A stretch of 17,883 nt of DNA from Neocallimastix lanati (nom. inval.) (GCA_016946835.1 JACVTC010000300.1:35001-52883); one strand, 5' to 3'. Shown: positions 10,001-17,290, counted from the first letter of the stretch. The notes: generated from the sequence alone by a model not told the origin. Translations and numbers: made by a program.

Positions 10001-11091
10001 TCATTCTTAGTTGCCAACCTAATTCTGCCACGACTAATATCAATAGGTTCATATTCGGACGGAAGCTTATCTAAAAATTGTTGAGTAATTATATTTAAAT
10101 TACTACATGAATCAATTAAAGCCTTCCCCGAAACACCTTCAACTGTAACATCAACCATGGCAATATCCTCTTCACATGGTTCGTTACCTTTACTTTTATA
10201 AGTGTGGTCTATGTTATTAACGACCACAGTCGTGGCTGACACATTATCCAACACCCCAGAGATATTAGATTGGTCCCTATCCAATTTAATACCCTGTGAC
10301 ACCTTATATCTTAATTTTGGAGCAGCATCCAATAACTGTCCAAAAGTAATATTGCAATTGGCAGAATTTAAATCTTTAAGAATATCATATTCTTCTTCCC
10401 CCGATTGCATCTTAATTTTCCTAGATACCCTAGAACTTTTAGTTTCTTTTTGAGTATCTTTATCTTTACTATTTAACACCCTAGTTAAATCAATTACTTT
10501 ATTATTCTCCTTCACAATACTTTTATTATTATCATTATTTTCTTTCATTAAATTTTTATTCTTTCTTTTATCATTATTTACATTATTTATAATAACTTCA
10601 TCATTCACTAATGAATTATTATTAATATTATCATTACTATTATCATTACTATGATTATTACTATAATTAGTATTACTATTACTAGCTCTTTCATTATCAC
10701 GAACTTGTCTTTCAATCTCTTTTTCTTTTTCAATTCGTGGTTGAGCTAGAATAGATGGTTTAATTTGTTTAACAATTTTATTACTTATATTATTTTCTTT
10801 TACTTCTCGTTCTTTCTGTTTTCGTAATGCAGGAGTTATTATAGGTTTAGGATTCTCCTTCAACGACTTATGAATCCTTTTCTCTGCACTACCTTCATCA
10901 TTATTAACATCATAAATTTTACGTTTAGATGCTCCTACTAAATAATCAACTTTCTTTTTATTAATCACCCTTTTATTAGCAGGAGTTTCTTCAATATTAG
11001 AAAGACGAGAATTTTTAATTTCTTTTTGATATTTAAGTGAAGCTGCTTTATTAAGTATGGGAGAGCTTCTTATCCCATTACTCAATTTAAA
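7036..11091 (-). CDS. pol: E2 Pol polyprotein (protease-RT-RNase H-integrase), intact frame
   Basis: The frame is open for about 1,350 codons to a TAG at 7036-7038. It has no ATG at its start (the codon at 11083-11085 is TTG; first Met is residue 180), so it is read as Gag-Pol after the -1 slip at 11085-11091. Numbering from that TTG: residues 1-290 are a basic, Asn-rich, probably disordered region; protease motif DSCSNLNIIT at 325-334, where the usual DS/TG glycine is Cys; RT with SGYHQI at 617-622 and FIDDILIYS (Asp 678, 679); RNase H acids D825, E868, D895, D939; integrase zinc finger H1011, H1015, C1045, C1048; integrase core D1077, D1136, E1172 (DD35E); GPY/F-like YFVGPLKVI near 1306-1314. 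It ends about 35 residues later with no chromodomain. Gag-Pol would be near 1,675 aa, typical of Ty3/gypsy with an extra N-terminal linker. Confidence 0.96.
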   Translation of the reverse strand, partial: FKLSNGIRSSPILNKAASLKYQKEIKNSRLSNIEETPANKRVINKKKVDYLVGASKRKIYDVNNDEGSAEKRIHKSLKENPKPIITPALRKQKEREVKENNISNKIVKQIKPSILAQPRIEKEKEIERQVRDNERASNSNTNYSNNHSNDNSNDNINNNSLVNDEVIINNVNNDKRKNKNLMKENNDNNKSIVKENNKVIDLTRVLNSKDKDTQKETKSSRVSRKIKMQSGEEEYDILKDLNSANCNITFGQLLDAAPKLRYKVSQGIKLDRDQSNISGVLDNVSATTVVVNNIDHTYKSKGNEPCEEDIAMVDVTVEGVSGKALIDSCSNLNIITQQFLDKLPSEYEPIDISRGRIRLATKNDDYSEGYIIRVPVKINNLVLMVNCRIVEKEDPFYDILINLKTQIDYNLFIHPILYSLCQITPEGVINFIAPINNDYEDEEKLLCMIKALDEDSKKNDLKKIEGLSPKQYIHHEIFLNTLNEKYKDEIIKILEENLEIVATSSEELTPSDLPPHKINLIPGAKPVKQRCYRLVKFKSDILKEELIKLINKKLIEPSCSEWSSPIVLVPKKNGKWRLCIDYRKVNDLTVKDSYSLPYIDEIFDSLDGAQIFTTMDLYSGYHQILMDEESVEITTFTTKFGNYQFKVMPFGLTGAPATFQREMNRILFPFIGKFVFNFIDDILIYSKSIEEHISHISQVLEVFRQHKLKINIEKCAFMQTEVEVLGHKASVKGLSPQDSKIKAIKEWVAPVDVHELRSFLGAVGYYRNFIDKYAQISAPLCKLLRKNVKYKWNNEHQQSFDLLKEKLINAPILKYPSFIQRFIIRTDASYEGIGGVLLQEDLETKKEHPVHYISRSLSKAEKNYGITDLEGAALIYCITKLKSYILGNPNKTVVITDHKPLISFFKNKEPNNARQARWCLTVSTLGVEIQYQMGKKNVLADALSRMKKRADSVVLATKLTSKEEEELISKTIKDFINEKFVTIDGEDYFVDGNDYHKLITDQTERVKLILEAHKIGHEGYYKTYQRLRKSFYWNNMVMDIKRVVQSCDKCQLNRSQPYPEPTENIPTKVEGPFIHLGLDIIGPLIKTKNNNQYIMVVVDYFTKWVEAEPTENITSQDVIKFLINVFARHGVPQVITTDNGVQFTSDMTKIFLDLYDVYVKFISTYHPESNGLTENRNKEIGKLLRLLGSKNKDWDEVLPYALWALRTTKNKVTKHSSFELVYGREDQQPFDIAARPTKDINKSSDEVLLEKFINHYRWTLEAAENVKNANKYWAARREEKNSLNEGKRIREGDLVLVRNFSRTKLEPYFVGPLKVIKKQFNTVTLADPNSGIQMNRNVHLKNIVKYNSASM
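11039..11091 (-). promoter_or_regulatory. E2 programmed -1 frameshift site: slippery heptamer plus H-type pseudoknot
   Basis: The gag frame ends CGT TTA AAT TGA. The heptamer T TTA AAT (11085-11091) is a standard X XXY YYZ site, and the slipped codons TTT AAA continue straight into pol. After a 6-nt spacer, ATGGGA (11073-11078) pairs with TCCCAT (11057-11062). Loop bases GAAGCT (11064-11069) pair with AGCTTC (11039-11044). First loop 3 nt, second about 12 nt, each stem 6 bp. Spacer and geometry are what -1 frameshift pseudoknots require. Confidence 0.88.
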
Positions 11092-12065
11092 CGTTTATTG
11101 TTCCTAATTTCCTTCCTATTTTTCTCAACAATTGCTCTCAACTTTGGGCAATTGTTTTGATAATGACCTGGTTCTTTACAGAAATAACAAGCCTTTATTG
11201 TTAAACTTCTCATTTTTCTTGTTAATTCCTCTATGTCATTATCTTCTTTAGGTTTAATATTAACTTTTTGTTCTAATTTATTTTTAATAGGAGGATGAAA
11301 ATTAACTCTATTACTAAAAGAAGATGTATTTGCAGAAGGTAAAGGGGTAGAAGGATGTCTTCTTTGATTACTACCCATATAATTTAACCTATCTGCTTTT
11401 TCAGCAATTTTAAAGGCTTTTGACAGAGAAATGTTATCAAATAAGGTTAGACGTTTCCAGGCTTCAACATTGTTTTCAATGGAGTCTGTGTAATCTAAAA
11501 CACTTATCTGACTTCTTTTCTTTTTATTTAATTTTAAATATAAAGTTTTATACTTAATATTAAAATCTTTGATTCTTTCATTTCTCTTAATTCTGAGAGC
11601 ACGTAACTCTCTTAATAAATTATTTTGATCCTCCCTAATGCCATAAAATTCTTCTATAGCTTTTACAATTCTATTAAGGGAAGGATAAGCCTTATTCTTT
11701 TTATCAATTTCTTTATCTTCTTCATTATCATCATCCTCATTTTCATCATCAATATCCTTATAATTATCATCATCATCATCATCATTATCATCATCATCAT
11801 CATCATTATCATCATCATCATCATCATCACTATCACTATCATCATCTTTATCATTATCATCCATTAATTCTTGGATGACTTTCCTGGTTTCACCAATTGA
11901 GGTTAAAACACAGGCATAAAATATAATCTTGGAGTCTTCAACATGTTCAAGCTTTATCCAAAGCTCTAAATCAGACTTCCAAGTTTTAACATCTAAATTT
12001 TCTTTGGATATTTTTTCAATATCCTTAAGTTCCTTTTTTAAATCTTTAAAATTAATTGAACTCAT
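11082..12065 (-). CDS. gag: E2 Gag (capsid with acidic insert, CCHC zinc knuckle)
   Basis: The frame encodes 327 aa from an ATG at 12063-12065 to TGA at 11082-11084, and the end overlaps pol in the -1 frame. Residues 1-68 look like the start of a Ty3/gypsy capsid domain (TWKSDLELW). Residues 69-120 are an almost pure Asp/Glu/Asn stretch encoded by GAT/AAT repeats. Residues 125-228 resume helical capsid-like sequence (LLRELRALRIKRNERIKDF, then VEAWKRLTLF). A Ser/Pro/Asn-rich linker follows, then one zinc knuckle CYFCKEPGHYQNNC at 293-306 (CX2CX4HX4C), and a basic tail. Gag forms the virus-like particle and binds genomic RNA through the knuckle. The acidic tract splits the capsid region, probably by microsatellite expansion. 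Capsid assignment rests on position and on similarity to E1 Gag, not on a database match. Confidence 0.93.
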   Translation of the reverse strand: MSSINFKDLKKELKDIEKISKENLDVKTWKSDLELWIKLEHVEDSKIIFYACVLTSIGETRKVIQELMDDNDKDDDSDSDDDDDDDNDDDDDDNDDDDDDNYKDIDDENEDDDNEEDKEIDKKNKAYPSLNRIVKAIEEFYGIREDQNNLLRELRALRIKRNERIKDFNIKYKTLYLKLNKKKRSQISVLDYTDSIENNVEAWKRLTLFDNISLSKAFKIAEKADRLNYMGSNQRRHPSTPLPSANTSSFSNRVNFHPPIKNKLEQKVNIKPKEDNDIEELTRKMRSLTIKACYFCKEPGHYQNNCPKLRAIVEKNRKEIRNNKRLN

Positions 12066-12196
12066 TTTAAAAAAAACACACTTTTAAAAAAAATAAAATA
12101 AAATAAAAATTGTTTTATTAATTATTTAATTGCTATATTTTTATTTATTTATTTATTTATTTACAATTAAAATTATATATTTAAGTAATTTATATC

Positions 12197-12271
12197 TCTA
12201 GTGAGACGTTTCCGGCTAGTGTATATTTAATTTTGCTATATACACCCGTACTCCCCCTCCTGGACACTAGA
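12197..12271 (-). ncRNA. Structured GC-richer island A in E2 leader
   Basis: TCTAGTG (12197-12203) pairs with CACTAGA (12265-12271), enclosing GTGTATAT (12219-12226), which pairs perfectly with ATATACAC (12238-12245). A C-rich segment (12245-12260) also lies between the outer arms. In such AT-rich DNA this local rise in GC with nested perfect stems suggests a folded RNA segment 130-200 nt upstream of the gag ATG. I could not match it to a known ribozyme. Confidence 0.55.
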
Positions 12272-12439
12272 ATAAATATAAATTAATAAACTAGTTGGAG
12301 TGTTCACTATTCTTTCAAGCTAATAACCCCTTTCGTTTATCTTTACTTAAATAAAAAAAAAATATATACAATTATTTACAAAAAAAAAAAATTTTTTAAT
12401 ATAGCAATTAAAAATATTTAAAAACACAAAAATTAATAT

Positions 12440-12472
<33 letters not shown>

Positions 12473-12476
12473 TTAT

Positions 12477-13005
12477 TTGTTATCGGTTATTATTACAATA
12501 TTTACAATTACAATTACAATTATTATTAAGTTTATATAATTACAACTTAAAAAAAAACAAATAAACTTAATTGAAAACAAGGTAAATTAACAAACCTAAT
12601 ACAACTTGAAAAACCGCTATCTATTACAACTGCCGACCACGCAGAGGGACCTTAGTATTTCGGTATACTAAGTGAATTTGCCTGAGTCAAGTGGAGGAGC
12701 ACCCAAACCGTGTTGAACGTATAATGGGTGATCTATAGGGTAATTTCTGCTTCCCAACAGTATTTACCGCTATATCTAATCGGGGTTCGATTAGTTCGTA
12801 ACCGGCCCCTCTCCAAACACCTGATTAAACCACTCGCAATTATAGAATTATCTATAACTGCTTAGTACGCAGTAAACTCAGTATATAGTTTTATTTGGAG
12901 CACGCGAAGACCAAATAAAACTGATGTTAATTTTTATTACTACCACAACAACAACAATCACAACAACAACACCAACCACAACAACAACACAAAAACCGAT
13001 AACAA
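12477..13005 (-). ncRNA. Structured GC-richer domain B in E2 leader, bracketed by 12-bp inverted repeat
   Basis: TTGTTATCGGTT (12477-12488) and AACCGATAACAA (12994-13005) are perfectly complementary and bracket the domain. Inside are many exact hairpins: CTTAGTAT/ATACTAAG (12651-12672), GGTAA/TTACC (12739-12768), CTAATCG/CGATTAG (12776-12794), TATAGA/TCTATA (12841-12856), ACTGC/GCAGT with a 7-nt loop (12857-12873), and TTTTATTTGG/CCAAATAAAA (12889-12920). Base composition from about 12600 to 12925 is far less AT-rich than its surroundings and no protein frame explains it. It could be an RNA domain for translation or packaging, or a captured non-coding element. Confidence 0.55.
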
Positions 13006-13040
13006 TAAAAAAATTTGATGATGATGATTGTAAAAGTGTG

Positions 13041-13044
<4 letters not shown>

Positions 13045-13107
<63 letters not shown>
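13045..13107. repeat. 63-nt T homopolymer
   Basis: An uninterrupted T run on the plus strand (A run in the E2 transcript), inside the leader and next to a CAA-type repeat (12940-12993). Its exact length is likely to be unreliable in any assembly. Confidence 0.95.
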
Positions 13108-13110
<3 letters not shown>

Positions 13111-13204
13111 GTTTTTAATTTAATTTAATTTAATTCTATTAAATTTAGTTTAAAAAAAATTATTCTCATAATTCCAAAAAAAAAAATAAGTCCTAGTAGT
13201 TCCA

Positions 13205-13487
13205 ATTTCCTTCTTTGTCTTCTCCTTCTTGGTCTTCTCCTTCTTGGTCTCTTCTTCTTGGTCTTCTTCTTGGTCTTCTTCTTGGTCTTCTCTTGGTCTT
13301 CTTCTTGGTTTTCTTCTTGGTTTTCTTCTGGTCTTCTTCTTGGTCTTCTTCTTGGTCTTCTTCTTGGTCTTTCTTCTTGGTTTTCTTCTTGGTCTTCTTG
13401 GTTTTCTTCTTGGTCTTCTTCCACTTGGTTTTCTTCCACTTGGTTTTCTTCTTGGTTTTCTTTTTCTTGGTCTTCTTCCACTTGGTC

Positions 13488-13519
<32 letters not shown>

Positions 13520-13526
13520 CCACTTC

Positions 13527-13558
<32 letters not shown>

Positions 13559-13604
13559 CTTCTCTTCTTCTTCTTCTTCTTCTTCTACTTCTTCTTCTTC
13601 TTCT
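13205..13604. repeat. CTT/GAA-rich minisatellite beside the E2 PBS
   Basis: About 400 bp of imperfect TCTTCTTCTTGG-type units (13205-13490) grade into almost pure TTC repeats (13490-13604). In the E2 sense strand this is a long purine-rich GAAGAA/CCAAGAAGA tract directly after the PBS. All three plus frames and one minus frame stay open through it, which is typical of a repeat and not evidence of a gene. It could form triplex or splicing-enhancer-like RNA, or be simple slippage expansion. Confidence 0.9.
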
Positions 13605-13605
13605 T

Positions 13606-13622
13606 CCCCGATATCTCCACCA
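13606..13622 (-). promoter_or_regulatory. E2 primer-binding site
   Basis: The sense strand reads TGGTGGAGATATCGGGG, starting 4 nt after the 5' LTR end (ACCA, 13627). It would pair with a tRNA 3' end ...CTCCACCA. The first nine bases are shared with the E1 PBS. Confidence 0.8.
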
Positions 13623-13626
13623 ATTT

Positions 13627-14644
13627 TGGTAGACTCGGGGTTGACACTTAGATATTTAAAATCAAGCAGGGGGGGACGGGTATTACCCTGCTTTGATTTT
13701 AAAAAAAAAAATCTTTCTTTATTAAAAATTATTTATTTTTTTTATTAATATAAAATTTTTTTTTTTTTATTTAAAGTACACATATTTAATTTTTAAGAAA
13801 TTGTTACAATATTTATATTTTTTTATAAATTTAAAGTATAATTAATTGTTTATAATTTAAGTAATTTTATAGAATTATTGAATTAATTTTATATCAATAA
13901 TTCATTTTTGTTTTAATTTTTATAAATATAATAATATAATATTCAAATATAATTTAATTAAAAATAATTATAAAATAAATATATAGAAAATAGTTTTTAC
14001 TATTTTCTTTGATATTTTTAAGTTAAATAAATTGTTTTTAAAGATTAATATAATAAATTTAATAATCTTTAATTATTTTAAATAATACTTGTAATTATTT
14101 TCAAAATAAAATAAAATTTTTATAATATTTAATTAATAAATTTGATAATATTTAAATAATAATTTTTATAATAAGTAAAATTTTTAATAATAATTTTTAA
14201 TAATAAATTTAATTAATAATCTTAATAATTTTATAATAATATTTAATAGTTATAATAAATAAATTTTTATAATAATATTTAATAATTTTAATAATTTTAT
14301 AATATTAATAATTTATAATAATTTTTAGAATAATATTTAATTAATAATTTTAATAATTTTATAATAATTTTTATAATAATATTTAATTAATATTTTTAAT
14401 AATTTAGTATCTTAAAAGTATAATTTTAATATTTACAATTGTATTTTAATATATACATATATTTAATAATATAACAATAAAGTGATTAATTAAAATTTAT
14501 TTACATTATTTACAAATTAAAATTAATTTATATCAAAATAAATTAAATTTACAATGAGGTTTAGGTTATGAAGAATATAGGAAAGTACAATTTAGTAAAG
14601 AATTATTAATAATAAAATAAAGGTTATTAATTCATTCTTTACCA
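13627..14644 (-). repeat. E2 5' LTR
   Basis: This 1,018-bp copy of 5991-7012 has the same ends (TGGTAGACTC...TTCTTTACCA). The hairpin near its inner end has arms at 13655-13671 and 13686-13703 around a G-rich loop. Only a few substitutions and indels separate it from the 3' LTR. E3 begins 3 bp beyond its outer end. Confidence 0.95.
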
Positions 14645-14647
14645 CAA
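14643..14647. repeat. E3 target-site duplication CACAA, left copy
   Basis: CACAA immediately precedes E3 and recurs immediately after it at 17778-17782. Its first two bases are the last two bases of the E2 LTR, so E3 inserted across the E2 boundary and is the younger insertion. Confidence 0.93.
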
Positions 14648-15127
14648 TGTAAGAAACTTAGATAATTTATTATTTTATTATAAAATTTATCTATCTTTCT
14701 TATTTAATACATTAATTTAATACATTAAATTATTGTATTTAGTTTAACCAATAATATTTAATTATTAATTTATATATATTTGATTCTCTTGAGTTCTCTT
14801 CGAGAAATCAAGAGTTATTATTTTAGAATTTTTATAATAAATAATAATTCAAATAAAATAATTAATTAATAAACAAAACCCTTTTAATAAAACATATTTT
14901 ATAAATATTTGTGTCTTTTATTCCTTTTGTGTTATTGTTTATTATAAACTTTCTATAATAAACTCTATCTTATACTTAAGTTAAGTATAATTATTTATTT
15001 ATATTATTTTATATTTATTTAATTATATTTAATTTTATTTTCTCAAATTAATGTTAATTAGCAATAATTAATGTTAATTTGTAGTTAAGAAATTATTTAT
15101 AATTAATTTTATAAGTAATTTCTTACA
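14648..15127 (+). repeat. E3 5' LTR
   Basis: 480 bp bounded by TGTAAGAAA and TTTCTTACA, a 9-bp perfect inverted terminus. It contains a hairpin, CTCTTGA...TCAAGAG with an inner TTCTC/GAGAA stem, at about 14787-14815; this is preserved in the other copy. Confidence 0.95.
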
Positions 15128-15649
15128 ATAATAACTCTTCTTTTTAGGAAGAAAATATTTTATAAATAATTTAATATGAATATAACAAAAATAATAATTA
15201 TAATTATAATGGAATAATTAAATTAAATAAATTCATTTTATATTATTTACGAAATTTTTTCTTTCTCTCAATTTAAATTTATAAATTTTTTTTTTGTTTA
15301 TTTTTTATTTTTCTTTTCATTGTTTATGTTTGTTTATGTCATATATATATTTTTATTTTGTTTAATTTATTATTACATTTACTAACAATTCTTTATTATT
15401 ATATATATTAAACATTATAACTTTATAATAATGATAACACTTATTCTGTTTACTTTGCCTATTTACTTTTAAAAATAAGTCTTTTAAATTTCATAAAATT
15501 AACAATATTAAATACTAACTATTTTACTTTATTTTATTTTATATAACATATTTATCTATTATAATATTATATTTATATTATATTTTAATATTATATAATT
15601 GTTTTTATATATAACATTATATACATTATATACATTATATATATTTTCT

Positions 15650-15653
<4 letters not shown>

Positions 15654-15692
<39 letters not shown>
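15654..15692. repeat. 39-nt A homopolymer
   Basis: An uninterrupted A run inside E3, followed by AAATAAAATA-type repeats and the AAAACAGGAAAC tandem repeat. The minus frame over 15591-15809 is only a translation of this. Confidence 0.95.
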
Positions 15693-15695
<3 letters not shown>

Positions 15696-15898
15696 AATAA
15701 AATAAAATAAAATAAAATGAAATAAAATAAGCAACAAACAAAGCAACAAAACAGGAAACAAAACAGGAAACAAAACAGGAAACAAAACAAATAAACAAAC
15801 AAAAAACAAATAATAAATAAAATAAATTAATAATTTAAAAGATAAGTTGTTCAGTTTTCTTTTCTTTAAAATAAATAAAAATAAAAAAAAATAAATTA

Positions 15899-15941
<43 letters not shown>

Positions 15942-16245
15942 GTAAATAAAATTATAATTATGATAAATAAAGTAATAATAATAATAAATAATAATAATAA
16001 AAAGTTTTTAATATTGATCATACGAACGAAAATAAAATTTTAAAAAATTATAAGATATATTTAAATATATAATTACAATGTTCTATGATCACATATAGAT
16101 ATTAACACTAGGGCTGAAGTGATATAAAAATTGAAATTCACTTCTACGTAATTGAAATAATATATTATTATTAATAATATAATTGTTAATTACTAATTGC
16201 CCTTTGTTAAAACAGATATCGGCAAAAGCTATATCTCGTTATATC

Positions 16246-16249
<4 letters not shown>

Positions 16250-16294
<45 letters not shown>
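16250..16294. repeat. 45-nt A homopolymer
   Basis: An uninterrupted A run inside E3, directly after the structured segment ending TATATCTATT. Confidence 0.95.
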
Positions 16295-16299
<5 letters not shown>

Positions 16300-17081
16300 A
16301 TATATATATATAATATAAAAAATTATAAAATATTATTATTATTTATTTAATACATATTTCAAAATATACATATAAAATTTAATATAAAAAATTATAAAAT
16401 ATTATTATTTATTTATTTAATAAATAATTCATATGTATAATTTAAATTATTACTTATTTATTTATCTAATGAATAATATAACATATATATAATATAAATA
16501 ATAAAATGTTATTATTTATTTAATAAATATGAAAAATATATAATATATAATATATAATTTAAAATTATTATTATTTCATTCATTTAATGAATAATATACA
16601 ATATATATATTGTAAAATTAATTATTATTATTATTTTTATTTATTTATTAATACAAAATATATAATATATAATATAAATTTATAAATTATTGTTCATTAA
16701 TTATTTATCTAAAATAAAATTTTTAATTCAAAATTTAAATTTCAATTTTAAATTGAAATTGCAATTAAATATTTATTTTAATTTATTTAAATTTTATTTT
16801 ATTTCTACTTAATATTTCTTAATTTATTACTTCTTAAATTGTTCTTCTTTCATTGAACAATTCAAATGAAAAGGAGCAATGAAGAAATACAAATAAATTT
16901 ATTAATAATTTATTTACATTTCTTAGTTATTATAATTTATTTAATTTAATATTTATTTATTCATTTAATAATATAGTCATTTTATTTAATTTTATATTTA
17001 TTTATACATTTAATAATTATAGTTATTTTATTTAATTTTATAATTATTTATTCACTTATATTTATATATTAGTTTAGAAAA

Positions 17082-17184
17082 CAATATTAAGGTTTTTCCC
17101 AAGTTAATTGGTTTTACTTAATATTGATTCATCTAGAGTTTTTCCGCTAATCTTTTCTCTAGATGTAAAAAAGTTAAGGTTAGC
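17082..17184 (+). ncRNA. Paired stem-loops and H-type pseudoknot in E3
   Basis: CAATATTAAG (17082-17091) pairs with CTTAATATTG (17117-17126), 10 bp. Then CATCTAGAG (17130-17138) pairs with CTCTAGATG (17157-17165), 9 bp. Loop bases GCTAATC (17146-17152) of the second hairpin can pair with GGTTAGC (17178-17184), with one G-T pair, giving a pseudoknot. Both loops begin with a similar GTTTTTCC. It lies about 120 nt upstream of the PPT. In an element with no protein, such a fold is a candidate packaging or trans-recognition signal. Confidence 0.6.
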
Positions 17185-17290
17185 AAAACTTTTAATAAAT
17201 TATTTAATTTTATTTTTTTTGGTTAATTATAATTTTTATTTTAACTTACTACTTCCTATATAATAATGAATTTATACAAATTCATTAAGT

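Larger units (their letters stand above)
12066..13605 (-). other. E2 5' leader (about 1.5 kb, non-coding)
   Basis: This lies between gag and the PBS. From gag outwards it holds an AT-rich stretch with ATTT repeats (12120-12165), a GC-richer structured island (12197-12271), further AT-rich DNA with a roughly 28-nt T run around 12443-12471, a second structured island (about 12600-12925), a CAA/ACA repeat (12940-12993), a 63-nt T run (13045-13107) and a GAA-rich minisatellite (13205-13604). No frame looks like a protein; the long frames at 13125-13748 are repeat translations. A leader this long with strong local structure would block simple scanning, so an IRES-like, packaging or splicing role is possible. 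Confidence 0.8.
5991..14644 (-). mobile_element. E2: complete Ty3/gypsy LTR retrotransposon, 8.65 kb
   Basis: Minus-strand order is 5' LTR (14644-13627), PBS (13622-13606), 1.5 kb leader, gag (12065-11082), -1 frameshift pseudoknot, pol (to 7036), polypurine tract (7025-7018) and 3' LTR (7012-5991). The LTRs are about 1,020 bp and nearly identical: I see three clear base changes (for example TATAGTATT versus TATAATATT) and a few indels. Both long frames are open, so the copy is young and may be functional, apart from an odd protease motif. It is flanked by a 4-bp duplication CAAG. The right junction is interrupted by E3, which inserted later. Confidence 0.95.

Noticed and set aside
11625-11867. 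Ile-rich plus-strand frame and Met-rich minus-strand frame
   Set aside because: Other-frame shadows of the polyaspartate GAT repeat in E2 gag.
12190-12300. Hammerhead ribozyme
   Set aside because: A GAAAC-GTC string is present, but no CUGANGA box and no three-stem core could be laid out. CTGATG near 12920 is also followed by the wrong bases.
12600-12925. Group I intron or 5S rRNA
   Set aside because: A GATATAG string and several hairpins suggested it, but I could not place the conserved core elements or the 5S internal promoter.
13125-13748. Several long frames rich in Glu/Arg, Ser, Leu or Phe
   Set aside because: All are readings of the CTT/GAA minisatellite and T runs; every frame stays open because the repeat lacks stops.
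16837-16871. Pseudoknot from the AATTGTTC hairpin loop with downstream AATGAAA
   Set aside because: Only 2 nt would have to span an 8-bp stem, which is sterically unlikely.
16868-16926. A second internal LTR boundary in E3
   Set aside because: AAAAGGAGCAATG resembles the true PPT-LTR junction, but no LTR-length repeat follows; it is more likely a local partial similarity with a hairpin.
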